Shown: positions 35,567-48,260, numbered from the stretch's first letter. The stretch: 64,000 bases of DNA from Sesamum alatum (GCA_034509735.1 JACGWO010000012.1:4030001-4094000); one strand, 5' to 3'. Numbers and translations are program-made. The notes: generated from the letters alone by a model not told the origin.

Positions 35567-36781
35567 AGGTCCCTCAATTTCGGTGAAAATTGCAATGATT
35601 TCACGAGTTATTTTCATTTTGGTCCCTATATTTCTAATTAATTTTCAAAATAGTCCAATTCTTTTTATTATTTTTTAGTTTCATCCCTATAGTGGAATTT
35701 TGACCAATTTTTTGGTCAAAAAATGGTCTTTATCAAAAATGCTCCCAAAAGTTTTGCTAAAATATGCACAATTGCAAAAGTATTCCTCCATTTTCAAACT
35801 TAATTTCTATTTAGTCCCTTATGATGGTAATGAAAGTATGACCATTCGAATTTGACCATTTGAAAACCACTATTGACCGTTGAAATCTGGCTTTTTGCCA
35901 AACATATTCTCTTATAATATATTGTACAATTAGAAATGAAATGTACAAATTAAATTTGACCAAAGCAAGGAAAATGCAACAAGAAGTTTGCAAGTATCCA
36001 ATAGCAATTAACCTATTTTTTTTTTTTTTAACTATTTCACATACAAATCAATCATCAACCACATATTATTTCCAACCAATTATTGTTTATATATTGATTA
36101 TGTCTTTTTCAAATTCAACCAACAACAACAACAATGGAGCAATGATAAAAAATATATACGATATATCATAATATACTCTATGCCAATATATTTAGATATG
36201 TCGATCAGTCCCAAAAATATCTATACCTTTACATAATTGAAAATCACCCTTTTTGGTGTTTTTTTTTAATTATTGTTTTGGTATGCCAATTTTTTATTAT
36301 TATTTTATTTATTTTGTTAATCTCTATTTTACTCTCACTCTCTCTACTCAACTTCCCATTCTATCTATTTTATCAATTTCCACATTCTTTTTTTTCTCTT
36401 ATTTTTTCAATAACTCTTCATAACTTTTATATATTCTTCTAGCAATTTTTATTTATCTAATTAATATATATTTTTTAAAATAATAATTAATTAGTTTTTT
36501 AAGTTTAAAAATAATTATGAACACACATTTGAGTGTGCATGTATTAGTATAAGATAATACCATAATACATACCATGTCATAATATTTACAACCCATAAAT
36601 TTATTTTTTTTAATATAAAGGAAAGTACAAGAACACCCTTCAATTGGAGGGAAAATTGGCCAAAATTCCACCAAATGGACGAAATTAAAAAATAACAAAA
36701 AAAGTTAGATGATTTTAAAAATTAAAAATACAAGGACTAAAATGAAAATAACCCTGATTTCATGCACTCGGGAATTAAGGG
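35567..36781. mobile_element. TIR element, about 1.2 kb, MULE-like
   Basis: The left arm (GGTCCCTCAATTTC... TTATTTTCATTTTGGTCCCT ... GTGGAATTTTGACCAATTTT, 35567-35720) recurs inverted at about 36625-36781 (GAAAATTGGCCAAAATTCCAC ... GGACTAAAATGAAAATAA ... GGGAATTAAGGGC). The core is AT-rich and non-coding. Target duplication not seen. Confidence 0.65.
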
Positions 36782-37390
36782 CTTGTTTGTTTATAATTTT
36801 TTAAACAGTAATTCAAGTGAAAATATGTTAGTTTCTACGTATTCTTATTAGAAATACAATGATTGGACACAACAATTTAATATAAAACACAATCTCATTA
36901 TATAATTCACATATTATCATTTCAAATGAAAACCTACAAAAATTAAAAATACATATTCCACTGAAAATTAAAAATAAAAACACAAATTTCTTACCGTGTT
37001 TGTTGGTGGATATATCTTATCTCGCTCCATCCGATCAAGTTAATGTAGTGTTTGGTTGTGAAATAATTTTCTTAGTGATTTTTTTTTTTTTATCTTAAAT
37101 ACGTTTCACTACTTTTAAGAAAAACTCATCACGTCACTTATAATTATCACATTTGTTTTTTTATCTAACACATTTTACACATCATATCAACTATTATTAT
37201 TACATTTTTATCTCATGTCTAATCACATATTAAAAACAATATCATATAGCTTTCAACAATGATACAGTTCACAATAATCAATAGTTACAACACATTGAGA
37301 AATAAATTTACATAAGACAAGTAAAAGTTGTGGGACTTAAGTTTTATTTACTAGAACAAGACTTCTTCTGTCTTTTTCCTTTTTTATTTC
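36782..37390. other. AT-rich intergenic DNA
   Basis: Nothing supported. Confidence 0.5.
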
Positions 37391-37394
37391 AGAA

Positions 37395-37655
37395 GGTTCT
37401 ATATTTTTATTTTATTTTATTAAAATTAGTTATAATTACATCATAAATTTCAATCATAAAAAATAATATACGTCAATTACTGATGTCAAGTATATTATAA
37501 GTAACCAATAACAACTGTTACAGTATATCAACAACTACTACTAAAGTAAATCAACACCCATACATTGATGGGACCCGAATCCATGATCTCTTGATCATAA
37601 GACCTCAATTTCGCCAACTAAATTAAACCTCATAGCTACAAAGACTCCACATTCA
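37395..37655 (-). mobile_element. SINE, copy G (minus strand)
   Basis: On the minus strand: box A region GGTTTAATTTAGTTGGCGAAA, box B-like GGATTCGGGTCCC, and an A/T-rich tail with AATAAAATAAAAT. It has the same 5' block as the SINEs at 56426 and 11795. Diverged, and no duplication found. Confidence 0.5.
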
Positions 37656-38039
37656 GAAGACAATTGATGTATTAATAACAATTCACTTGAAATATCCATT
37701 ATTAATTATGATTAAAGACACTAAAAATATCATTTAGTAGATAGAAATCAAGAGGTTGTGATTTCGAGTTATGTACTGAATGTTGTAATAATAATATGTC
37801 GGATGATTTAGAACTATTAACATACTTTTAAAAAAAAAAATGTAAGTCAATTACACTATAAATTCACCATTTTATGCAACAATATTTGGTATATTTCCCT
37901 ATTTCTATTAACTATACAAATATTTCCCTTCTTTTTTTAATAAAAAGGATCAATTGCATGATATAATACGTCAAAAATCAAGACCCTATCAATAATTTTA
38001 TAAGAAATGGAGTAATATGATGACAATAAACTACAAGAG

Positions 38040-38155
38040 TCTAATACTGTGTAAATTGAGTTACACAAATCTACATAGGACCAGAATCTAAAGATTTTGG
38101 GGCCTCCATCCTTACCATTGAGGTAAAAATCTTGTTGGCTGCTAAGAGGGTGTTT
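38040..38155 (-). mobile_element. SINE-like fragment (minus strand)
   Basis: The minus strand reads CTCAATGGTAAGGATGGAGG, then AGATTCTGGTCCTATG, a tRNA-like box A/box B spacing. It appears to be a different SINE family from copies A-C. Low-confidence call. Confidence 0.3.
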
Positions 38156-38159
38156 AGCT

Positions 38160-38950
38160 GAGTTTATAAATTTTTAAAAAACATCTTATAAAATATTTGA
38201 GAGCTTATAAAATGTCGATTAACAAATAGGCTTCCAAGATTAAAAATAAGGTGCTTATAAATTATTTTAGAAAAAGTAAGCAGTTTCCAATTTATTTTCA
38301 ATTTTTTTGACAAACTTCTTGAATTTTAATCATACTAGCCGTCGTAGCACGACGTTCATGCGTGCACACAATCAATAATCTTTCACGCTTTAAAATATAT
38401 TATAAATAAGAAATAAAATATATAAACCAACACATGTTTACATTTAAAAAAAGAAAGAAAGAAAAATTTACCAATTTAAGGGTATTATCAACATTAAGAA
38501 AATAGTGTAGCGGTGCCACAAACCATCATTTATGAGTTAAAAAATGTCTTTCTTTTTTGTATTAGTATAGATTAATAACATCAAGCATTGTCGTTACTAT
38601 TATCTGATAAACTCCACAATTCTATTTTATTCAACCACTTTAAAATCTTATATTTAAAATAAAATCTAACATCTTATAAGATATTTTAAATAAATTCCGC
38701 CAGACACCATCCAAATACGTAAACTCGAGTTTTAAGAAGATTTGTCAACATATATGAAGTAGAAGTGTAATTTTGACAAAGTTGAAGGACCCATTAGGCA
38801 AGAAATTGGACAATTTGGTGGTGGATTTATGGAGAGAGAGACCTCGTTGGGGGAATCTTTGAAAATATTGAAACTTAAGGTGCAATTGGTATTTGTACGC
38901 ATTCACACAACCATTAATTAAAATATAGATAGGGGAAAGAATTGTACAAA
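38160..38950. other. AT-rich intergenic DNA
   Basis: Nothing supported apart from short homopolymers. Confidence 0.5.
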
Positions 38951-38960
38951 TGCATTTATT

Positions 38961-38962
<2 letters not shown>

Positions 38963-38992
<30 letters not shown>
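38963..38992. repeat. (TC)n microsatellite
   Basis: About 14-15 CT dinucleotides in a row. Confidence 0.92.
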
Positions 38993-38993
<1 letters not shown>

Positions 38994-39300
38994 CCACTCA
39001 ATTTAAATTTTGAATAAATATGAGTATCCAATGTGAAAAAGGGCGCCGAGGCTGATGGACTCGGGTCGGGTTAGATCATCACTCAAATGTTGGGCCGGGT
39101 TATTGAGTTTGGGCTCCTTTGTCCACGCCCCGCCCCGGGAGATTAAGGCATTGTTTGGTTTTGTTTTGCTTTCGTTATTAGTTTTGGGATTTTAAAGTAT
39201 TTTCAAGTGAGTTTTTGTTTTTGGTATTGGGCTTGTATGGTAAGGGAAAATATGTTTGAATAATGTATTTGGAGATAGGATGAAAAGACGTGTAAGATGA

Positions 39301-40166
39301 AAATGTGTTGGGATAATTACACTTCCCTCTTTGGGATTTGCTGTAATTACACGTAAATTTTATGTGATTTAAAAAATTATATTTAATATCTCTGATTATA
39401 AAAAATGTCAAAACCCTGTAACAAAAGTAATTAATTTATCTTTCTACACATAATATGTGGCTAAAAATAACTAAAAAAGAACATGAAAATTTGAAAGACT
39501 AAAAAGACGAAATTGACGCCCTATATGTGTAGAATTGAACAAGTGCTTTAGACTAAGAAGACAAAATTGCAGGAAATATTTTTTGCTATTATTAAAATAT
39601 CACAAGGGATCTAAATACTATATTTATGTTATCATAGTGATATATTTTTACGATTGAGTTATCAGAATATATGTCTTCTAAATATTTAGTTAAATTACAT
39701 AATATAGTGTGTACATATATATAGTTTTATAGTGTATAAATATGTTCAAAATAAAAAATAGTGTATATGTCTGTTAAGAGCTAAATTTATTTTGATTGAT
39801 TTAATTTATTTATTAACTAAAAATTATTTAATAGAATAATACTTTAAATATATTCACTATTTACTCTTATGATTTAATTTAATTATAAGAACAAACTCAC
39901 ATGCATAAGTGTGTGAAATATATAAGAGTAGTTTGATCAAAAATATATTTATTTGACTTGCAATAAGTCAACCAAGGGCAAAAATGGATTTTCATTCAAT
40001 TTTTCTGCTGATATTAGCAAATTTTGTCGATTTTATTAATTGAAGAATCTATTTGTTGGATGAAAATAAAAATAAAGGTATTAGGTATAATTTTCTAAAC
40101 CACAGGAGATCTACGTGTAACACACCAAATCTCGGGAGAGGAGAGTGTAATTATCCCAAATGTATT
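39301..40166. mobile_element. MULE-type MITE with 9-bp duplication, copy 2 (expanded)
   Basis: Element 39310-40157 (848 bp), ends GGGATAATTACACTTCCC / inverted GGGATAATTACACTCTCC, flanked by AAATGTGTT (39301-39309) and AAATGTATT (40158-40166), 8 of 9 matching. The outer parts match 21482-21873. About 455 bp at 39532-39988 is extra. Confidence 0.85.
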
Positions 40167-40278
40167 TGATTTAGGATATTTTTGTGATAATTTTTTATAC
40201 GAAAAGATATTGATGAATAGCATTGTGTTTCGATTATGATGTTCTATGATATTTTTTTTTACGAAAAATATGATACAT

Positions 40279-40283
<5 letters not shown>

Positions 40284-40311
<28 letters not shown>
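40284..40311. repeat. (AT)n microsatellite
   Basis: Uninterrupted AT/TA run of about 13 units. Confidence 0.9.
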
Positions 40312-40524
40312 AAGACGTGATAGAATGATTTTCTGAAATTTATAATAACATTTCACGAAGAAATCCCCAACTAAATATAATTTCACATTTGAAATGGTAA
40401 AGAATTAAAAAAAATTGACCTTTGAAAGTTCAAACAAGGCCTAGGCTTTCATGTGCCCTAACCTTAAGTAACAGAAAAAGGAAATCAATTTTAATTGGTC
40501 AAGATCACAAATTAATACCAATGA

Positions 40525-40700
40525 TTTTTTGACCCAATGGTTAAGACTGACGTAACATAAACAAATTCAACGTTGTGGGTTCGAATCCTACCAAACTCCT
40601 GAGTTTTTGTCTCAATTTATATGAGTTTTTGTAATTTATTTATTGTTCTTAGTCATATTGAGCTATTGATTGAATTGATATATTTTTCAATTTATCGAGA
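40525..40700 (+). mobile_element. SINE-like sequence, second family
   Basis: Box A-like GACCCAATGGTTAAGACTGA followed about 45 nt later by box B GTGGGTTCGAATCCT. The 3' end is unclear and differs from the TTTATCGCT family. It could be a decayed tRNA-derived element; it does not fold as a complete tRNA gene. Confidence 0.4.
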
Positions 40701-40884
40701 TGTTGATGTAATTATATACATAATTACCACTTAAAAAATACATATCACGAATTAGTACTTGATTAGATTCAAAGTGAATACACCTCAAATTCCTTTATCC
40801 TTTTTCTTGTTAAAAACAATTAATTATGTCGTACGATACTTTATGATATTTAGTTCTATTAAGTAGATTAATAATTTATTAACA

Positions 40885-40980
40885 AATACAATAAATTACA
40901 AACTGCTGTATAAATAGACCAACACCGTATAAGAGTTTTGAGGTATGAACTTTACCATTAGGCCAAAATCCTCGTTGGTA
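40885..40980 (-). mobile_element. SINE-like fragment (minus strand), second family
   Basis: The minus strand reads TTTTGGCCTAATGGTAAAGTTC and a weak box B position further on, similar in layout to 38040 and 40525. Confidence 0.3.
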
Positions 40981-40989
40981 TATATCCGA

Positions 40990-42100
40990 ATTTCATCTTC
41001 CATATATTTGGAGAAGTTCCATATAAAAATTCAATAATTCACCATTTGGACTTTTGATACCAATAAAGTGTTACAAGAATTATTTTTAAACATCCTATTC
41101 AGAATTTATAAGACATTTCGGTCGAGCCCAGCAAGATTCAGTGTACTTTACTTAGTTTGATTGTAGTCGATAATTGATTACATATATACCTTCCCAAAAT
41201 AAATAAAAAAAAAAAAAATTTGGTTACAGATATTTTATTGGAAAAGTTCAGTAATTGTAGTACAGCTTTAAAAATATGAGGAGATTTTAACAACAATTTT
41301 GGAAACCAAATTTTCAAAACAAACACGTTGGGACAAATAGTAAATCAGTTAGATATGTTGTTACAACAGACTTATAAATCAAAAACTTACAAGAGAGTTA
41401 TATCATAACAACTCTCAGTCTAAAACAAGTAACCAACCAAATTACAGTGTTGTTTCTGTTTGCCTTGAAAAAATTACAGGTCCCGTATCACGTACACCGG
41501 GTACTATGCAACTTCTCCAAAATTAGACTGTTCCGTTCTTACATTACTGCACTGTACGAAGAACACATCGAACAATACCCAGTCGCCTTGTTAGAAACTG
41601 GAGCACAAAAGCACGGATTTTGGGAGAGCAATATCGAGAGAGAAAGTTCAGAAAGAAGGTTTCTTGAGTACTCAACATTGTGTTTGGTTTTATTTTTGCA
41701 GTGTTTTGCTTTCTTTTGTGGAGATAGAGAGAGAAAAACAAAGATAAATAAGTGTGTGTTAGAAATAGGGTGTATGTTTGGGTTTGTTTTTTGGAGTTAA
41801 TTTTAAATAGTGTAAAAAAAGGTATTGTATGTATTGTGTTGTATATTAGGAGACAAAAAATATCGTTCATTGTCATATCAGGTCTTTTTGTTTTTATAGT
41901 TATGGCTCATACATTGTTATTTGTTTATATGTAACATAAATATAAATATAAATATAAATAATGATTTATATTAACAATTATTTTATAATAAATATAGAGA
42001 AATAATTATTAGCATCTTTTAATATTGATTGAATAAAGGATTGATTGTTGATTTAATAAATTCGTGCATTAATTTATTGATTAATGACAAAAATTGACAA
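40990..42100. other. AT-rich intergenic DNA
   Basis: Includes an AAATAT hexamer repeat near 41937-41962. The open frame at 41447-41800 has no recognisable domain or splice context. Confidence 0.5.
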
Positions 42101-42111
42101 AACTGAAGTTT

Positions 42112-42412
42112 TGGACTAACTTTACAATTTTTTTTAATAATTTTGGTACCAATTCTTTTTTTCGTAAATTGCGGGACCAAAAAAAAGCAAATTCTCATTT
42201 TTTGTGGGACCAAAAAAGCAATTTAGTAATTTGGGGTTAACGGATTTCTACCACTTGCAGTTAAAACTTAACGGGAAAAGACTTTTGGAACTAACTTTGC
42301 AAACTTTTAATAGTTTTGGGGCCAAAAATAAAATTACGTAAATCATGGGACCAAAAAATGGCACCACCCTTTCTTTATGGGACCAAATATGCAATTTAGC
42401 CTATTTATATAG
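42112..42412. repeat. two direct repeats of about 120 bp (TE terminal-type sequence)
   Basis: 42112-42230 and 42286-42412 both run TTTTGGA(A)CTAACTTT(A/G)CAA ... GGGACCAAA ... GCAATTTAG. The GGGACCAAA phrasing is typical of the ends of plant TIR elements. Confidence 0.6.
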
Positions 42413-43199
42413 CAATATTTGTTTACCCTAATGCCCGCGGTCAGAGCTAGGCTAGGCTGGGCAGCGGCGGTGCGCATGTGGGACAACCCATGTTAATTCT
42501 AATCTCCAATAATATTTTAAACATCCTTTAAACCTTAAACTTAATATAAGGAGTTTAGTTAATAGGGTAAATTTCATTTTTTGTCCCATATATTAGGCCC
42601 TGTTCAATTTTGCTCCCATTGTTACAAAAGTCTCAATTTCAGGACAATATGTTATGATTTCTCTCAATTTTGGTCCTAACGTCAGAATTTGACGGAAGAC
42701 GTTAACGACCGTTACATTACTACAAGTGCTGCTCACATGTGCGTATCCCATGTGCATTTGGGGGGAAAATCAGAACGTTAGAACCCTAATTTCTTCCCCC
42801 TCCCCTTCCTCTGCAAAAATCCGAGTGAAACCCTTCATTTTTTGGTCGAATCCCCAATCGAAGAACTAAAAGAGCATCAGATTGTTGCGAGAAGAATGGG
42901 CCTTCGAGACCTAAACTTCAATGATTCCCCCTACCCGATCACCGTAAATTTTTTCTCTTTTTTTTTTTTTTTTTTTTAATTTCGAAAAAGCTGATGATTT
43001 TTGTTGATATTTGAAAATATATGATGTGAATTCTTTCTTTTTAGTTTTTAGACATGTTGTCGATTTTGTTGTATGCATTATACATGCTTGTGGTCCCTCC
43101 CTTTGTTTGGTTTCTGCGTTGTGTTCTTTTACAGAGATTCCCATGGTCCACCATGGTTGTTGCTTTTTTCTTTTTTGTATGTTTCGTAGGTGGGTAGCA

Positions 43200-44278
43200 T
43201 TGTGGTTGTTTACTTACTTTTTTTTCTTATTTTCTTTGCTGTCCAGATCCACTAAATCCCGTGTGACATTGAAAATACACCATGGGGGCGAAATTTGTAA
43301 TATACCACCTATATATATTGGGGGATGTGTTAGTGTGTTTGACCACGTAGACTTGAACTGAATTAATATCACTTATCTTAGAAAATTGTCTGAGCAAATA
43401 GGGTACAATGGGCTGAAAAAGTACTATAGGTTGGGTGCTTGTTTTGTTGTTCTTTCAAGTAGGCAGCAGTTATGCCTTGAACATGAGATAGATAGGGAGG
43501 TTCATGGATACTTAGAATGTGAAATTGGTGGAGAGGTTGACATTAATGAGGAGGTTGCATCAGAGTTGAATGAAAACAATGGTGATAGTAGGGACAGTGA
43601 AAACCTCTTAAATAGTGATTATGACTTGGGGGAGGGAGGATGAAGAGGGTGAAAACAATGTGTTAGATGAGGATGATGAGTTATTTAATAGACATGTGGA
43701 TGATCTTACTGCAAGGGAAGGGGATGAAGAAGAGAGCAAGAGGGCTTATTTGGTAACTCTAGTGGCTTTTCTGATTCAAATGAGTTTGATAGTGATAAAG
43801 TATCTTATGATGAAAATGGGCCTAAGTATCCTAGTTTCAGTTCTGTTGATACTTACAATCCGCAGTTTCAACTTGGAATGTTGTTTAGTTCAAAAGATGA
43901 GTTTAAGACTGCTGTGCGGTCATATGCTGTGAGAACAAGGAGAAACATAAAAATTGCAAAATGATAAAAGGAGGATATATGCTAAGTGTGCAGAAGAGGG
44001 GCATGAATTCAGGAATCATGCTTTGGCATTAGGAAATCAATAGACATTTCAAATTAGGGATATCATTCTGTTCATAAGTGTGGGGCGAGTTATCATGTCA
44101 GAAACCGCAAGTCTACATGACTTGGGGGAAATTATGAAGATTTTTTCAGAATAGATCCAAGAAGGGCAGTAAAGGGTTTCATACAAGATGTTATTAAAGA
44201 TATGAGAATTCATGTGTCCAGAAATCAAGCATACAGGGCTAAATGGAAGGCTTTGAAAAAGATTGAGGGGAGTTCATA
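43200..44278 (+). pseudogene. MuDR-family transposase of MULE 2, N-terminal part, interrupted
   Basis: The + strand encodes VTLKIHHGGEICNIPPIYIG plus GCVSVFDHVD (the N-terminal MULE block), then IGYNGLKKYYRLGACFVVL, an acidic region, FQLGMLFSSKDEFKTAVRSY plus AVRTRRNIK, and finally FRIDPRRAVKGFIQDVIKDM and QAYRAKWKALKKIEGSSY. The blocks are in different frames with stops. The coding sequence stops dead at 44278 where a CACTA element begins. The catalytic DDE part, expected next, is not found further right. Confidence 0.85.
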
Positions 44279-45038
44279 CACTACAAAAAAATAAAATAAA
44301 AAAATGCGTTATTAGGACGGCCAACATTTGTACCAATAGTCGTCCCACTTTGGCATCATTTTAGGATGATTTAGGATGAATTTGGAATTGAAGGTCTTAT
44401 GCCAATGAGTACCGTCCCAAAATAAAATGTTCGTCCCAAATTCTGTCCCAACATAGGATTAAAAAGAGTAACCGTCCCAAACCGTCCCAAATGTCATCCC
44501 AATATTTTGGTAGGAAATACTTTGTGACGATGTTTGGAACAACATGTGGTTCCTCCCAACTTTGGCACGACATTCGGGACGACTGGAAATTTAATTGGAA
44601 TGGTAGGGTGATAATCATTTTTTGCAACGAAATGTAGTCCCAAATATCCGTCCCAACTTTCAACCCAACAATTTAACAGCTAATTTATAAGGACTATTTG
44701 ATTTCGTCCCAAATGTCGTCCTAAATCTTAACGGCTATATTATAACATATCTTTTCCGTCCCAAATCTGCCCCAAAAATGTGTATAAATAGTTGTGCATC
44801 CTTCTTATTTGTGAAACTTATCAAACTCTAAAAATATTTATTTTGCTGTCGATCATTCCTTTCTGAAAATTGAGGTGGGGGAGGTGCTTCATTATCCAGG
44901 TACTAAATAATGTAACCATTTAAACTGTGATGTTGTTCTTGTTCTTAATATATTATGAATAATTTTTGAGGTGTTTGCAATTGATCTATAGTCTTTTTAT
45001 ATAGTTAGGTAAATAAGTTAAGAAAAACGAGGAGGTGG

Positions 45039-45540
45039 ATGTATGAGAAGTACCTGTTGGGAAATTTAGTAGCTTGGCAGGAGTTTGAGGATGGTATTAG
45101 GAAATTCATAAATTGGGCTAAGGATCAGCAAACATATATAAATTGCGAGAAAATTAAGTGCTCGTGTCATAAGTGCAGAAATCGTGTGTTCAAAACGACG
45201 GACAAGGTTATGTACGACTTGTGTGTGAAAGGATTTATGGAGGGATACTACAATTGGACTGCTCATGGTGAGGCTCAAGTGTTACAGTACTATGATGATC
45301 CGCCTACACCAGTTTTTGTGGAGACTCTTGTTGCACCTGAAATGGCGACGCATTGGAGTGATTATGAGCAGATGAATTGGGACTAGAGGATGGTTTATGA
45401 TGCTGCTGGGCTACACTTTTTCTCGACGCCTCCTGAGCCTGAACCTGTGGGAACCTGCAATTCTTTTCCTTCCGATGGTGTGAGGCCGACCCTAGTTTGT
45501 ATGGCTATGATGTGTCAAAATTATCGGACTGATTTTTCGA
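45039..45540 (+). pseudogene. CACTA TNP2-type, transposase-associated N-terminal domain
   Basis: The + strand from 45027 reads RRWMYEKYLLGNLVAWQEFE, then INWAKDQQTYINCEKIKCSC, HKCRNRVF, VMYDLCVKGFMEGYYNWTAH plus GEAQ. This is the transposase-associated zinc-binding domain found at the N-terminus of plant CACTA TNP2 proteins (CSCHKCRN, H..GE). The frame stops at 45386 and the transposase core is absent, so the element is an internally deleted derivative. A gag-only copia element is inserted at 45591. Acidic codons at 49240-49300 may be its C-terminal remnant. Confidence 0.78.
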
Positions 45541-45590
45541 TGTAGTGTGCGCAGCCGATCAACCATTGTACGATGGTTGTGATGAATCCC

Positions 45591-46350
45591 TGTTGGAATT
45601 TTAATCCCTCCAGTGATGATCACAAAAACGAAAACCCTAATTATTATTACAGTCCAATATACACAAAAGGATATACAAATAATTGGATAAGGGAATACAC
45701 CAGGGGAAGGGGGAAAATCCCTAACGTTGTCTACGGCTCAGGGAGCCAAGATCTGAGGAGGGGACTCACGGCCACCAATAGGCCGGCTCCCACAATCGGT
45801 TGCTCCAAAGAACACCACCACAAAGGTTGCCCACAAAGGGTCTAAACTCCACACCACAACTACTAAGGTTTTTCCACAAAGGACTCAAAACACCACAAAG
45901 GTTACAAAGAGATTTTTTTCGATTTTTAGAGAAGAAGGAGATGGCTTTTTTACTCTCGGTCGTGTTCCATATAAGAAGGGATGGAAGCCCTTTTATACGA
46001 AACATAGGATATAAGAGGCAGAAGAGGCGGTGGTTCACGTTTTCGATACCATCGGAAAAGAGGAAGATGGAAGAGAAGCCAAGGAGCCATGTATTGAAGG
46101 AGATTAGAGGAGAGATAACTTTTGGTGAAGGTTGCGGCGAGAGGAAACACAAATGAGGGAATATGAATTTAGGGCAAAACAACTAAGTGTGAGGGACAAG
46201 GGTCAAATCCGGGTTATGGGCCAGGTTGGGTGGTGGACTTGGATTTAGACCATTTAAATGATGATGGTTCAATGGGCCTTCCAGAATGTGGAACTGAGCC
46301 AGTGAGTTGGGCCTACCAATTCATAGGTCATGGGCCACACAAATCCAACA
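45591..46350 (-). repeat. 3' LTR of the copia element
   Basis: TGTTGGAATTTTAATCC...AAATCCAACA. A purine-rich tract on the minus strand (GGTAGAGA) abuts its right end, as expected for the polypurine tract. Confidence 0.92.
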
Positions 46351-46564
46351 TCTCTACCTTGGACCAGGATCCATGAAGGGAACCAGTACTAAGGTCGGAT
46401 CTCGGCAGTCATTATCGCCATGATACTCCTGGGACACTGAGAGGTACCTGCAAAACAGAAAACACACTTGCAAAATTTTTGGGTTAGTAAAGAAGAGAAA
46501 CGACACAAAAACAGAACACTCTTAGGACTGAGAAATTAGTAAACGTCTCCATGGCTATCTTCAA

Positions 46565-47285
46565 TTACAGCATTTGCTTCTTCACTGTTATTCTTGTTTC
46601 TATTATCATTTTCGGTTTTCTGCAATCTTTGATGTAATGCCCTTTAATCCCATAATTGTAACACTTTCTTTCTTTCACTTTATCATCTTCATCCTCATCA
46701 TCTTTTGATTTAGACTTGTGATTCCTATGTTTGTAGCCTAAATTCCTAGTTTTTTCCTTCACAAAGTTCACTTCAAGTTGGTTTTGACTAGGTTTGTTAG
46801 CCTTAATGTCCATCCCTTACTCTTTAACCCATTAACAAAATTTCTAAATTAATTTGGTCCCTACCATACTTAATGGCAGCTTTAACATCACTATAATCTT
46901 CAGGTATAACATTCAACAAGACAATTGGGGTATAGTCATCAATGTTCTTATCACCCGTTAACTTTATATCCTGAATTAACTTAGTAAACTCACCCAGATT
47001 CTCCTCTATGTTCTTAGACAAGTCCAGTTTATAACGAAAGAATTTTTCAAGCAAGAACAATTTACTGGGTAGGGAGTTTTCTGTATATAACTCCTCTAGC
47101 TTATCCCATAAGGCTTTAGCACTATCTTGCTTCCCTACTTTTCTTATAACATTATCAGACAGATTTAAAATGATAGAAGAGTAAGCATACTCATCATTTT
47201 CAGTTCTTTTTACTTTAGAAATAGTTTCAGCATATTTGCCATCAATGGCCTTAAAGACTTTTTGTTGAATCAAAATACCTTTCAT
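46565..47285 (-). pseudogene. copia gag (UBN2-type) with damaged zinc knuckle
   Basis: 47285-46824 encodes the capsid part (AIDGKYAETI, SAKALWDKLEELY, LFLLEKFFRYKL, PIVLLNVIPEDY), typical of plant Ty1/copia gag. A stop and frame changes follow near 46820, where the expected NGLKSKGMDIK-like stretch is split over three frames. 46813-46565 continues with a Lys-rich linker and the nucleocapsid box CYNYGIKGHYIKDC, in which the second zinc ligand is Tyr instead of Cys. No protease, integrase, or reverse transcriptase follows. Confidence 0.88.
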
Positions 47286-47539
47286 CTTTTGTTACCATAT
47301 CGAAAAATCCAATTTTCCATCAAAAGGATGCAAGTTGTATACCTCCATCACAGAGATATAATGACAACAAGTGCAGGTATAAACAAACGACAGTACGAGG
47401 GACCTTCTCTACCTTCAACCAGATACCCGAAAGCCTCAAGGGCCCGACCAGGTGAAAGAATAGAAAAGGACTTGGTCGAGGTCTAGTAACAGTATGCACA
47501 AAGACGATAATCAGCAATATCAACAAAAATAACTGCTTA

Positions 47540-48260
47540 TATCAGAGGTAGACCGAATCTTTGCAGAGTAGTAGCACAAAGTAGATTATCAATATTTGCA
47601 CTAAGCAGAGCAACACTAAGCAATATGCAATTTCAGAAATTTGCACTAAGCAATAATATATCAGAATTACACAGCAAAATATATTGCACACAGTAATATT
47701 TTTGCACAGAGCAGAAATATTTGATCGCGAGATTTGCACAAAGCAATAGAAATACACTAAGCAATAACAATAGCACTAAGCACTTAAATCAATTCCACTA
47801 AGAACACAAATGTATATTAACAAATTTTGCACTTAGCAAAATTACGCCGAAAAATGCACTAAGCAAAATTTTTAACAAGGATAAATTTCACACTAAGTGA
47901 AAAGATGCACTAAGCGGTTTATATGTACCAAGCAAAAAAATAACATTAAGAAATAAAATGCACTAAAAGGAGAAATGCACTAAGCAATATAAGAGCACTA
48001 AGCTAATAATTATAAAAAAAAATCAGCGGAAACAAAAATTGTTTTCACTAAACATAGCACTAAGCAGTAGTTTTTCAAGAAAATTGTACCAAACAGATTA
48101 TAAGATAATTGCACTAACCACTTAATCAAAGAACACTACTCAGCAGAATAATAGTACTTTTGAGCCAAACAATATGTAGTAACAAAATGTGCTTAAATCA
48201 AAACAGAAAAGTATATGTACTAAGCAATAGTTAATACTCTCAGCAAATTAGCACCAAGCA
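47540..48260 (-). repeat. leader array of GCACTAAGCAA-type motifs
   Basis: The + strand holds at least ten exact ACTAAGC and several diverged copies (GCACTAAGCAA/T, GCACCAAGCA, GCACTTAGCA) at irregular 20-60 nt spacing, within the untranslated leader between primer site and gag. On the transcript strand the motif reads TTGCTTAGTGC. Confidence 0.85.

Noticed and set aside
40525..40700. Possible complete tRNA gene
   Set aside because: Acceptor and anticodon stems do not pair. Kept only as a low-confidence SINE-like call.
41447..41800. 117-codon open frame in AT-rich DNA
   Set aside because: No recognisable motif, and an opposite-strand frame of similar length covers it.
47540..48260. CRISPR-like interpretation of the repeated GCACTAAGCAA motif
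   Set aside because: Repeats are short and irregularly spaced, and lie in a plant retrotransposon leader. No array structure and no cas genes.
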